Part shown: positions 1-7,867 of the stretch, piece after piece
Layout: every line of letters begins with the position of its first letter
Numbering within the stretch: the first letter of the stretch is position 1
Assembly: GCA_002387845.1 (NCBI GenBank)
Contig: DGLB01000064.1
Location: 1 to 14,503 of the forward strand
DNA length: 14,503 nucleotides
Source of the DNA: Stenotrophomonas maltophilia
GTDB lineage: Bacteria; Pseudomonadota; Gammaproteobacteria; Xanthomonadales; Xanthomonadaceae
Direction: 5' to 3'
Program-made: the position numbers and the translations under genes
Notes under the pieces: model-generated
Told to the model about the DNA's origin: nothing
What the model saw: only the letters and a program-made list of their open reading frames with translations
Database searches by the model: none

Positions 1-873
1 CGGCGCAGCGACCTGCGCAGACGCCTGCGCCGCGCGGGCGGGCGGACGGTTCTGCTCCGCACCCGCAGCTGACGTCGTGGCCGACGCCACCGATGCGGCG
101 CGTGCCGCCTGGGCACGCGCGTCTGCCTCGCGGAGGGCACGCAGTGCGGCACCCGCCGCCGTGACCGGCGGCGGCAACGGTGCCGGGTCCGTCGTCGCCG
201 TGGGCGAGCGGCTTGGCAGTTCGACGGATGTTCCCGACATCGGGCCGGGCGACGCCGGCGCGCCAGCCTGCGCGCCCTGCCCCCCGTTGCTGCCAGATCC
301 ACTGTTCTGGCCTTGCACCGCATTCGCCTGCGTCGTCGACGACGGCCTGCCGCCGGGCGCGGAAGCGGATGCCTGACTCGTGGCGACGCGGTCCGCACGC
401 GGGGCAGCCTGCGGCAGCCCCGGCCACAGCGGCAGGACGGCAGCCTCAGCGTCAGCGGGGGGACCGCTTACCATGCGCTCGATGTAGGCATCCTGCTCGT
501 CGTTGAACTCATCATCGAACTCGAACTCGGCACCTTCGTCAGGCACGTCGCAAGGGGCCTCAACCGGCGGCAAGCCGGGTGCTTCGTCCATGGGCGGTGT
601 CCCGGCACTGCCGCTGTCGGGCCCGCCGAATCCTTCCGCCGGCACCGGCGGCGACACTGCACTGGTGTCTGCTGCGGAGGCGACGAAGACGTCGGAAGCG
701 GTGTCGTCATTGGCCGGCCCTGCAGCCGACGCTGTGCCGGCCTGTGCCCCGCCCTGCTGCGGCACGGCGCTTCCCTTGCTGTGTGCTTCTTCCATGCGCT
801 GCAGCAGCGGCTGGACAGGGGTCACCGGGTTGACCGCCGCAAGGGCGGTGTCTTTCTGGATGGTCAACGACAT
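1..873 (-). CDS. sctP: SctP/InvJ-position protein, needle-length regulator candidate (partial, C-terminus off left edge)
   Basis: Open frame of 291 codons with no stop to the window edge, reading leftward from an ATG at 873. The start is supported by GAGGAG about 5-6 nt upstream, inside the end of sctO, which it overlaps by 10 nt. The protein is low-complexity: rich in Ala, Pro, Gly, Ser and Gln, with a strongly acidic patch at about residues 112-128 (EFEFDDEF core) and no membrane segment. Sequence similarity alone does not identify it. The call rests on position directly after sctO, where Salmonella invJ and Shigella spa32 lie, and on the disordered, Pro/Gln-rich character typical of needle-length rulers. 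Those proteins are secreted early and switch the export gate SctU from needle subunits to translocators through a C-terminal T3S4 domain, which would lie outside the window. Salmonella InvJ is about 336 residues, so this one is already close to that length before its C-terminal domain appears. Confidence 0.72.
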   Translation of the reverse strand, partial: MSLTIQKDTALAAVNPVTPVQPLLQRMEEAHSKGSAVPQQGGAQAGTASAAGPANDDTASDVFVASAADTSAVSPPVPAEGFGGPDSGSAGTPPMDEAPGLPPVEAPCDVPDEGAEFEFDDEFNDEQDAYIERMVSGPPADAEAAVLPLWPGLPQAAPRADRVATSQASASAPGGRPSSTTQANAVQGQNSGSGSNGGQGAQAGAPASPGPMSGTSVELPSRSPTATTDPAPLPPPVTAAGAALRALREADARAQAARAASVASATTSAAGAEQNRPPARAAQASAQVAAP

Positions 874-1310
874 GCATACTCCTCTTGAATCTGTCGTTCG
901 TCGCGGCGTTGCTGCGCCTGGCGACGATGGCGTTCGAGGCGCACACCTGCGGCATCCAGCCGACGTGCGCGCGATTGCTGTTGGGCGGCGCTGCGCCGCA
1001 GTTCTTCTTCGCGCCGCCGCGCCTGCTCGGCCTGCGCAGCCAGGTCACGGGCACGCAGGTCGCACTCCAGGACATGGGCGCGGGCGATGGCGACGGCGCG
1101 CAGGCGGTCGAACAGACGTTGCCGGTCCAACCCCAGTTCCTGTTGAACCTGCGCGCCCAGCAGGCGCGCATTGGCCTGCGCGCGAAGTTCGCCCGCCTCC
1201 GCGTCATGCGTGGCGGCATTGGCAGACTGCGCAGCGGCATCGCGGCGCAGTCGCTGGGCACGCTGGTCCACCCAGCGTGCGATGCGCCGTGGGTCAGCGG
1301 ACGACGGCAT
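864..1310 (-). CDS. sctO: SctO/InvI (SpaM-type) type III secretion stalk protein
   Basis: 148 residues, matching the roughly 147 of Salmonella InvI. The ATG at 1310 is preceded by GGAGG with a 6-nt spacer and lies 17 nt inside the end of sctN, so the two are coupled. The frame is open further upstream, but that part is only the shadow of sctN. The protein is almost wholly charged and helical: long runs of Arg, Ala, Glu and Gln in heptad-like spacing, no glycine-rich loop and no membrane segment, which fits an antiparallel coiled coil. SctO proteins (FliJ-like) insert into the centre of the SctN hexamer and touch SctV, linking ATP hydrolysis to export. These proteins diverge quickly, so the assignment rests on position between sctN and sctP, size and coiled-coil composition. 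Confidence 0.85.
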   Translation of the reverse strand: MPSSADPRRIARWVDQRAQRLRRDAAAQSANAATHDAEAGELRAQANARLLGAQVQQELGLDRQRLFDRLRAVAIARAHVLECDLRARDLAAQAEQARRREEELRRSAAQQQSRARRLDAAGVRLERHRRQAQQRRDERQIQEEYACR

Positions 1311-2607
1311 GCAGGGCCTCCACCGCCGCCGTGGCCGGCACGCGCTCATGCAGGCCCTGGCGCAGGAACGCGTTGAGCCGGGGCTCGCGTGCGACCGCGT
1401 CGTCCTGGTCGGGTTGTGCGCCCGGCCGGTACTCGCCGATGTCGCGTAGCAGCTGCAGGTCTTCCAGCCGGCCCAGCAGGCCGCGCAGCCGGTGGGCCGC
1501 GTCGCCTTGTGCGGCGTCGGCCAGCCTGGGGTACAGGCGGCTGGCACTGCGCAGCACGTCGATGGCCGGGAAGTGCCCGCGCTGGGCCAGGCGACCACTC
1601 AGGTGGATGTGCCCGTCCAGCAGCGACTTCACTTCTTCACCCACCGGATCGGGATCGCTGTCGTCCTCCAGCAGCACGGTGTAGAACGCGGTAATGCTGC
1701 CCTGCACGGTGTTGCCGGGGCGCTCGACCAGATGCGGCAGGGCTTCAAACACCGACGCGGGGAAGCCGCGCCGCGCGGGCGGCTCGCCGGCGGATAGTGC
1801 GACGTCGCGCAGGGCGCGTGCGTAGCGCGTGGCCGAATCCATCACCAGCAGCACGCGACTGCCCTGCTCGCGGAAGTACTCGGCAATGCGGGTGGCCACC
1901 ATGGCCGCGTTGACGCGGGTCGCCGGCGAGCTGTCGGATGTTGCCTGCACGACGATGGTGCGGCCGGCATGCGGGCTGCCGCTGATGGCCTCGACGAAGG
2001 CGGCGACCTCGCGCCCGCGCTCGCCGATCAGGGCGACCACGCGTACATCGCAGTCGGCGTTGGTCAGCAGCATTTCCACCAGCGTGGTCTTGCCGCACCC
2101 GGCCGCTGCGAACACGCCCATGCGCTGGCCCTCGCCCACGGTGAGCAGCGCGTCGATGCTGCGAATGCCTGTGTCGAACGGGGTGTCGATGGCGCGGCGC
2201 TGGCGGTAGTCCAGCGCCGCCGCCTGCACCGAGGCCGTACGAACGCCCGGCGAGGCCCCTGACTCGACCTGCAGGGCACAAGCCCCCAGTCGTTCGACGA
2301 TCTCGCCGAAACCATCCACCACGCAGCCGAGCAGCTGCGGTCCCAGCTGCACCTGCAGCGGCCGACCGGTCGGCACCACCAGCACGTCGGCGGCCAGCCG
2401 CGACGGGATACCGAGCAGGGCGACCGTCGCCACCCCTTCGTCGACCCGGGTGACCACACCATGGGTCAGCAGCTCGGCGTCACCGGCCGAGCGCCGGACG
2501 TGGCAGTGCTCCCCCACCGCAACCTGCGGCAGTGGCACGCGCAGTTCACCGGCGCGCAGCGCCAGCGGCCGCGCACAGGGACGCCACAGGGGCACGGCCG
2601 GATTCAC
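1294..2607 (-). CDS. sctN: SctN/InvC type III secretion ATPase
   Basis: 437 residues (InvC is about 431) from a GTG at 2607 that overlaps the invB stop as GTGA. The frame is open to 2847, but that extension lies inside invB and has no homologous look. A beta-barrel-like N-terminal domain spans about 1-85. The RecA-like core carries a Walker A loop at 167-174 (AAAGCGKT), the IGERGREV segment at 194-201 with the catalytic-region glutamates, and Walker B at 251-257 (RVLLVMD). The F1/flagellar ATPase signature PAIDVLRSAS lies at 347-356, and a helical C-terminal domain follows. SctN forms the hexamer at the base of the injectisome, strips chaperones from substrates and helps unfold them. It sits between its usual partners, the InvB chaperone and the SctO stalk. 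The first Walker A residue is Ala rather than Gly. Confidence 0.96.
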   Translation of the reverse strand: MNPAVPLWRPCARPLALRAGELRVPLPQVAVGEHCHVRRSAGDAELLTHGVVTRVDEGVATVALLGIPSRLAADVLVVPTGRPLQVQLGPQLLGCVVDGFGEIVERLGACALQVESGASPGVRTASVQAAALDYRQRRAIDTPFDTGIRSIDALLTVGEGQRMGVFAAAGCGKTTLVEMLLTNADCDVRVVALIGERGREVAAFVEAISGSPHAGRTIVVQATSDSSPATRVNAAMVATRIAEYFREQGSRVLLVMDSATRYARALRDVALSAGEPPARRGFPASVFEALPHLVERPGNTVQGSITAFYTVLLEDDSDPDPVGEEVKSLLDGHIHLSGRLAQRGHFPAIDVLRSASRLYPRLADAAQGDAAHRLRGLLGRLEDLQLLRDIGEYRPGAQPDQDDAVAREPRLNAFLRQGLHERVPATAAVEALHAVVR

Positions 2608-2999
2608 CGCAACAGCGCCTGCAGTTCGAGCACGCGACCGTGGAAGCTCTCGATGGCTTCGGCCATCAACGAGGACTGGTGCTGGCACTCTGTCATCAGC
2701 ATGCCGCCCACCAGGCTGGCGTCGTCGATCACGCGCAGCGACAGGCAGCCATTGGCGAAGTGTGCGGACGGTGCGGACAATGCGGTCAGCAGTTCTTCGG
2801 CACGGTTGCTGAAGCGCAGCTCCGGCGACGTGTCCAGCCGACCCCACAGAAACACGGTGTCACCCACCGGATCCAGCAGCAGCTCGCCCACGTCGGCAAA
2901 GCCCATCACCACCGAGGAGTGGGTATCAAACTGGAACCGGGAGGGGTCGCAGCCCAGCTCATTCAGGGCAGCGTTGAGGGTATCGAGCAGGTGGTTCAT
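2604..2999 (-). CDS. invB: InvB/Spa15-family class IB type III secretion chaperone
   Basis: 131 residues, close to Salmonella InvB (135) and Shigella Spa15 (133). The ATG at 2999 overlaps the sctV stop as ATGA, and the stop overlaps the sctN start as GTGA. It is a small, acidic, mixed alpha/beta protein (several Asp/Glu, an FQFDTHSSVVMGFADVGELLLD stretch split over strands near the N-terminus) with no membrane segment, as expected for the heart-shaped dimeric effector chaperones. Class IB chaperones are encoded inside the apparatus operon between sctV and sctN and serve several effectors, unlike class IA chaperones that sit beside one effector. Its presence suggests the system exports real effectors encoded elsewhere. 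The call depends on size, position and general look; no single diagnostic motif exists. Confidence 0.85.
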   Translation of the reverse strand: MNHLLDTLNAALNELGCDPSRFQFDTHSSVVMGFADVGELLLDPVGDTVFLWGRLDTSPELRFSNRAEELLTALSAPSAHFANGCLSLRVIDDASLVGGMLMTECQHQSSLMAEAIESFHGRVLELQALLR

Positions 3000-5056
3000 A
3001 TGCTTCTCATGACATCAAGGGTGACCGCGTCGGAGATTTCACCGAACGAAAGCACCGGGGTGGCGGGGAGTTTGTTTTCGATGAACCGCTTGACGAAGCG
3101 GCGGATGTCCGGGGCCACCATCAGCACGACGTCGGGGCGATACGCCGAGACTTCACCGACATGCAGGGCGAACCGGTCCATCAATTCGTTGGATTCGGTC
3201 GGTTCCAGGTTCAGATAGGCCGCGCCCTGGCTTTGGCGGATGCCGCTGCGGATCTGATCTTCCACCTGGCTGGAGACCAGAATGGCGGGAATGCGGCCAT
3301 CACGGGCGAATCGCGCCGAGATGTAGCGCGCCAATGCGCTGCGCACATGCTCCACCAGCAGGATCACGTCCTTCTCGCGTTGACCCCATTGCGCCAGGGT
3401 CTCCAGCACGACCTTCATGTTGCGGATGGAGACGTCTTCGCGCAGCAGGCGCTGCAGCACCTCGGCCACGCGTTGGATCGGCATGTGCCGGTAGGCTTCC
3501 TTGACCAGCTCGGGGAAGCGTTTCTCCAGCGCATCGAGCACATGTTTGGCTTCCTGGATGCCGAACAGTTCGCCCACGTTGCGCAGCACCGCGCCATGCA
3601 CGAGGCGGCGCAGTTCCTCGTAATCGGTGGAGACTTCGCAGCCCATGGCCAGCACGTCGGCCTGGGACGCGGCCGGAACCCAGCGCGCCACGGCCCCTTC
3701 ATGCGGCACGGTCAGGCCCATGTTGAGTGCATCCAGTTCGTCCTGTCGGCCCAGCACGCGCACGTGCCCGCCCACGACCTGCCCGCTGGCGGCGGGAATC
3801 TCGTTGATGAGTACCTTGACCTGGTGCTGCTGGGCCGGTTCATGCGGACGCAGGACAAAGGCGGCCAGCTGCATGCCGGTGTTGATGAAGGCGTCGTTGC
3901 GCAGCTGTTCTTCCCATTTGCCCGCGGTGGCGGCGTCGTGCAGCTGGCCGGGCAGGAGCAGGATGAGTGGCAGGGTTTCGCTGGTGAGGCTGCCGGCGGA
4001 GGAGCTGCTGGTGTCCGTGCTGCCGGTTGCCCCGGCACTGCCGGCGCCCGCATTGCCGTTCGTATCCGTGGTGGAGCCGCGGCGCATGCGCCAGAACAGC
4101 ATGGCCGCCAGGCCGATGGCCAGACCGGCGAACACCGGCAGCGGGAAGCCGGGCAGGAAGCCCATCAGCAGCACCAGAATGGCCCCGATGGCCAGCACCA
4201 CGTTGCTGTTGAACAGCTCGCCCAGGATGCTGGCACCGAGGTTGTTGTCTTCGCCGCTGACCCGGGTAACGATGAAGCCGGCGCTGATGCAGATCAGCAG
4301 TGCGGGAATCTGCGCCACCAGGCCGTCACCGATGGTCAACAGGGTGAACGTGTTCAGCGCCTCGCCGAACGGCATGCCATGCTGCAGCATGCCGACGGCA
4401 ATGCCGCCGAACAGATTGACGAACACGATGACAATGCCGGCGATGGCGTCACCCTTGACGAACTTCATGGCACCGTCGTACGAGCCGTACAGCTGGCTTT
4501 CGCGTTCCACGTCGCGGCGGCGGCGCTGCGCTTCTTCCGAGGTGATGGCCTCGGCACGCAGGTCGGCGTCGATGCTCATCTGCTTGCCGGGCATGCCGTC
4601 CAGCGAGAAGCGCGCCACCACTTCACCAATGCGCTCGGAGCCCTTGGTGATGACGATGAACTGCACCAGGGTGATGATGGCGAAGATGACCGCGCCAACC
4701 ACCAGGTTGTCGGCGACCACGAACTCGCCGAAGGCATTGATGATGTGCCCGGCGTCGGCGTCAACCAGGATCAGGCGGCTGGTGCTGACCGACAGCGCCA
4801 GCCGCATCAGCGTGGTGAACAGCAGCACCGAGGGGAAGGTGGAGAAACTGAGAATGCGCTCCACGTAGAACGAGCTGAGGAAGATGACGATGGCCACCGC
4901 CATGTTCAGCGCGATCAGCAGGTCCACCACCAGCGTCGGCAGCGGAATGATGAGCATGGCCACCACCACCGCCATCAGCACCACCAGGGCCAGCTCCGGG
5001 CGCAGCATGCCGCGCATGCGCGCGCTCCAGCCGCCCGCGTTCAGGGCCGCGCTCAT
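2996..5056 (-). CDS. sctV: SctV/InvA type III secretion export gate protein
   Basis: 686 residues (InvA is 685). The ATG at 5056 overlaps the sctW stop as ATGA and has GGAGG 6 nt upstream. Multiple membrane segments lie within about residues 20-140 and 203-323. The FHIPEP-family signature is clear at about 143-165 (core ARFSLDGMPGKQM, then SIDAD), followed by a charged cytosolic loop (EEAQRRRRDVERE, 174-186). A Ser/Thr/Gly/Ala linker at about 326-360 joins the membrane half to the cytosolic half, which ends in the conserved FGEISD region. SctV forms a nonameric ring below the SctRST channel. Its cytosolic ring receives chaperone-substrate complexes, the gatekeeper SctW and the SctO stalk, and couples proton flow to export. 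This is the best-conserved protein of the system and fixes its family as type III secretion rather than flagellar by context. Confidence 0.97.
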   Translation of the reverse strand: MSAALNAGGWSARMRGMLRPELALVVLMAVVVAMLIIPLPTLVVDLLIALNMAVAIVIFLSSFYVERILSFSTFPSVLLFTTLMRLALSVSTSRLILVDADAGHIINAFGEFVVADNLVVGAVIFAIITLVQFIVITKGSERIGEVVARFSLDGMPGKQMSIDADLRAEAITSEEAQRRRRDVERESQLYGSYDGAMKFVKGDAIAGIVIVFVNLFGGIAVGMLQHGMPFGEALNTFTLLTIGDGLVAQIPALLICISAGFIVTRVSGEDNNLGASILGELFNSNVVLAIGAILVLLMGFLPGFPLPVFAGLAIGLAAMLFWRMRRGSTTDTNGNAGAGSAGATGSTDTSSSSAGSLTSETLPLILLLPGQLHDAATAGKWEEQLRNDAFINTGMQLAAFVLRPHEPAQQHQVKVLINEIPAASGQVVGGHVRVLGRQDELDALNMGLTVPHEGAVARWVPAASQADVLAMGCEVSTDYEELRRLVHGAVLRNVGELFGIQEAKHVLDALEKRFPELVKEAYRHMPIQRVAEVLQRLLREDVSIRNMKVVLETLAQWGQREKDVILLVEHVRSALARYISARFARDGRIPAILVSSQVEDQIRSGIRQSQGAAYLNLEPTESNELMDRFALHVGEVSAYRPDVVLMVAPDIRRFVKRFIENKLPATPVLSFGEISDAVTLDVMRSI

Positions 5057-6174
5057 GCCAACCCTCCGCTGAAACCGCCGGTGTGGCCGCGATCACGTTT
5101 CATGCTTTCCACCACCATGGTCTCCAGTTGCTGCATGGCCACTTCGCGGGCTTCCGGCCCCGTCCAGATGGCATCGGGTAGGTCCTTGAGTGCACGGCGC
5201 AGGGCCTGTATCAGCCGGACCCGCTGTTCCGTGGCCAGTGCCACGCGGGCGGCGGCCAGCGGGCCGTTGAACAGGCCCTTCCAGTCCTGCAGCCCGCGCA
5301 CGACGTCCAACAGGCCCACCACCACCGCATCCGCGCGGGTGGCCATGCGGGTCAGCAGGCCGGTGCGCTGGATGTCGTCCACCAGCAACTGGTCGACCGA
5401 TCGCAGCACGGCGAGCTTGCGCACTTGTCCGAGCAGGTAGCCGAACTCCAGCAGTGAGGCGCTGGGATCGAGCGAGAACATGTCGGCGGCGATGGCCTGT
5501 TCCATGAAATCCACGATGACCGCGCGGCGTTCGAAGCCGTACTGTTCGATCCAGGCGAGGTATTCGCCCGCGCAGTCCTGCGGGTTGCCGAGAAAGTCCC
5601 GATAGCTCTGGCGGAGGGCACGGGCGGACAGCTGGCCGCTGCGTGCCGCCAGCCGCGCCTTGACCGCGACGTTGGCCCCGCCACGCACTGCGGCACCCTG
5701 GCCCTGCGCCGCCTGTTCCTGCAGCAACTGCTCGAGCGTGGCCTCCAGCAGTTCGCGCATGGCCTCCAGCTCATCCTCGCCAAGCAGCGCACGCAGCACC
5801 GCCAGCACATCGCTGGGATCGGGAAACAACTGCTTGAGCAGCGACATCACCTGCGAGGGACTGCGCATACCGCCCAGCTGCTCGCGGAAGCCGGACAGCT
5901 TCTGATGAACCTTCTCGTCCAGTACATGGTCGATCCACGCTTCGGGCGCGCCGGCACCGGCAGCGTTCTGCTGGTCGCGACGGCGCTGCAGCGAGGCCAT
6001 CAGGGCCCCGATGTCGTCGCCCATCGTCCACGCAGTGGCGAGCACGCCAGGTCGACGCGGTGCCGGTGCCTGGGTGCGGGCGTCGTCATTGCCTTCGGCC
6101 TGCTGGCTGGCGGACGGGCGTGCCGGCACCACCCGTACTGCGGGTGCCGGGCTGTTAATCGCGGGAAGCGCCAT
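5053..6174 (-). CDS. sctW: SctW/InvE-type gatekeeper (HrpJ/YopN-TyeA family)
   Basis: 373 residues (Salmonella InvE is 372). The ATG at 6174 has GGAGG about 6 nt upstream and lies 20 nt inside the end of sctC. The first 60 residues are Pro/Ala/Gln-rich and likely disordered, fitting an N-terminal secretion signal. A helical HrpJ/YopN-like body follows, including a long acidic helix with ELLEATLEQLLQEQAAQ at about 141-157. The last 100 or so residues resemble the TyeA part, so gatekeeper and TyeA functions are in one polypeptide as in InvE, MxiC and SepL. The protein binds SctV on the cytosolic side and holds back effectors until translocators have been exported. No membrane segment or Cys-rich region is seen. 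Confidence 0.9.
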   Translation of the reverse strand: MALPAINSPAPAVRVVPARPSASQQAEGNDDARTQAPAPRRPGVLATAWTMGDDIGALMASLQRRRDQQNAAGAGAPEAWIDHVLDEKVHQKLSGFREQLGGMRSPSQVMSLLKQLFPDPSDVLAVLRALLGEDELEAMRELLEATLEQLLQEQAAQGQGAAVRGGANVAVKARLAARSGQLSARALRQSYRDFLGNPQDCAGEYLAWIEQYGFERRAVIVDFMEQAIAADMFSLDPSASLLEFGYLLGQVRKLAVLRSVDQLLVDDIQRTGLLTRMATRADAVVVGLLDVVRGLQDWKGLFNGPLAAARVALATEQRVRLIQALRRALKDLPDAIWTGPEAREVAMQQLETMVVESMKRDRGHTGGFSGGLA

Positions 6175-7864
6175 GGGCGGCCTCCAGCTCGGGCAGGTCC
6201 TGCTTCAGTTCCTCCAGAACCTCCTGCAGCGGTTCCCCCACATCCTGGCCATACAGGTGCTGCATGCGGGCGGCATCGAGCAGGTCGCGCTCGCCAAGCA
6301 CGCGCGGCTGGATCAGAAACACGCGCACCAGGTTGTCGTGGCTGCGGGTGTCCTGGCCGAACAGCTTGCCGACCCCGGGCACGCGGCGCAGGCCGGGAAT
6401 GCCGCTTTTGCCGTTGTCCAGCGAGCGCCGGGTATAGCCACCTATGAGCAGACTGAGCTGATGCGGCACGCGCGCGACGGTGTCGATCATGGTGCGACTG
6501 ACCAGCGGCAGACCACTGTCGAAGGTGGCCGTGCTGGCCGCGCCATCTTCCACCGCCAGCTGCAGCTCCACCTCCTCCATGCTGGAAATGCGCGGACGCA
6601 CGCTGACCAGGGTGCCGTAGGTCACCTGTTCAAGTTCGACGATGCGCTCGCCCACCAGCTGGGTGTAGAAGGTCTGGTTGCTGTCGAAGTAGGCCGGTAC
6701 GTTTTCCTGGGTCAGCAGTACCGGGCGCGAGACGATCTGGGCGTCGCCGGTGCTGGTCAGCGCCTGCACCGAGGCGAGGAAGCGCGGGCCGTCCAGCGTG
6801 GTGGCCGGAATGCCGTCATTGATGCCGATCTGCAGCCGGTTGCCGATGTTGATGCCACCGCTCCAGTTCACGCCCAGGCGGTCGAGCTCGGTCTTCTTGA
6901 TGTCGATGATCCACAGCGACAGTTCGATCTGTTTGCGCGGGGTGTCCAGCTCGGCCACCAGCCGCTTGATCTGTTCGATCTGCGCCAGCGTGCCGCGCAC
7001 GATGATGCTGTTGGTTTCGGCATACGGCATGACCCGGGCCGGGCCCGGGCCGCTCGGTGCCCGCGCGGGCTGCGGAGCGGGAATCTGCACCTGCGCAGCG
7101 GCCGGCAACGCTTCTTCCACCACCAATGCCGCGTCGGTTGGCAGTGCCGCCGGCTGCTTCACCACGGTGCCGAAATCGCCCAGCTGCAACACCTGGGACA
7201 GCACGTCGGCCATGCCCGGCACGCTCTGCGCTTCGCCGCGCACGGCGTAGCGACGGCCGTGCACGAAGCTGTGCTCCAGCTTGATCACTTCCACGTGGTG
7301 CGGACTGGCATCGGCCCCTTCGTACAGGTCGTCCAGGTAGCGCGCGGCGTTGAGCACGATGTCCACGTAGACCGGCGGGCCAGCGACATAGAACGTGCCG
7401 TCGGCCCCGCCACCGCGGACGACGTAGCGCGGATCGGCCAGTTTGGCCTTGCGCAGGAAGTCGTTGAGCGTGGCGACCGAGGTGGAGCGCAGCCGGCCCA
7501 CCGCGTTCTTCTGTTCACTGGCCTCGTACACGTAGATGGACTGGGTATCGCTGTACCAGACCAGTCCGACGTCGGCGGACACCTTGTTCAGCACCTCGAA
7601 CGGACGCGCCAGGTCGAAGCTGCCGCTGACCTTCTTGCGCTGCGCCTTGGCGCTGACCACGACGGCCTGGCGCGCCTTGGCGCCAATGGCATTGAGCAGA
7701 TGCTCGGCACTCTCTGCGCGCGAGACAAAGCCTGCCGCATGCGGCAGATCGGCACGGTCGGAAATGGCGGTGCCTTCCAGCGGCGTCTGCGCGCGAACGG
7801 CAGGCACCCCCGAAACAAGGGCAACGGTAGTGAAGAGCAACAGGGAGTACGGCAGGAAACGCAT
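6155..7864 (-). CDS. sctC: SctC/InvG outer-membrane secretin
   Basis: 569 residues (InvG is 562). The ATG at 7864 starts 3 nt after the invF stop. An N-terminal signal peptide (hydrophobic core at about 5-20, likely cleavage after VRA, residue 25) has no lipobox. Periplasmic N0/N1 modules lie at about 45-185, with an N3-type ring module at 185-310 (VMPYAETNSIIVRG at 278-291) interrupted by a Pro/Ala-rich insert at about 239-276. The secretin barrel domain follows at about 315-522, with the family signature region LSLLIGGYTRR then IPGLRRVPGVGKLFG (470-503). Secretins form the outer-membrane ring through which the needle passes. A short acidic amphipathic helix at about 543-562 could be the pilotin-binding S-domain. 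Its tail encodes the sctW ribosome-binding site. Confidence 0.96.
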   Translation of the reverse strand: MRFLPYSLLLFTTVALVSGVPAVRAQTPLEGTAISDRADLPHAAGFVSRAESAEHLLNAIGAKARQAVVVSAKAQRKKVSGSFDLARPFEVLNKVSADVGLVWYSDTQSIYVYEASEQKNAVGRLRSTSVATLNDFLRKAKLADPRYVVRGGGADGTFYVAGPPVYVDIVLNAARYLDDLYEGADASPHHVEVIKLEHSFVHGRRYAVRGEAQSVPGMADVLSQVLQLGDFGTVVKQPAALPTDAALVVEEALPAAAQVQIPAPQPARAPSGPGPARVMPYAETNSIIVRGTLAQIEQIKRLVAELDTPRKQIELSLWIIDIKKTELDRLGVNWSGGINIGNRLQIGINDGIPATTLDGPRFLASVQALTSTGDAQIVSRPVLLTQENVPAYFDSNQTFYTQLVGERIVELEQVTYGTLVSVRPRISSMEEVELQLAVEDGAASTATFDSGLPLVSRTMIDTVARVPHQLSLLIGGYTRRSLDNGKSGIPGLRRVPGVGKLFGQDTRSHDNLVRVFLIQPRVLGERDLLDAARMQHLYGQDVGEPLQEVLEELKQDLPELEAAHGASRD

Positions 7865-7867
7865 GGA

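Noticed and set aside
503..1684. 393-codon plus-strand open frame opposite sctP, sctO and sctN
   Set aside because: Covers three coupled minus-strand genes and has low-complexity Arg/Ala/Ser translation with no recognisable domain.
2608..2847. Longer sctN starting at the ATG at 2847
   Set aside because: The extra 80 residues are inside invB in another frame and do not resemble the ATPase N-terminus; the GTGA junction at 2607 gives the family length.
3161..5440. 759-codon open frame on the plus strand opposite sctV and sctW
   Set aside because: Same reason: composition is the shadow of a hydrophobic protein read in reverse, while sctV on the minus strand has clear family motifs.
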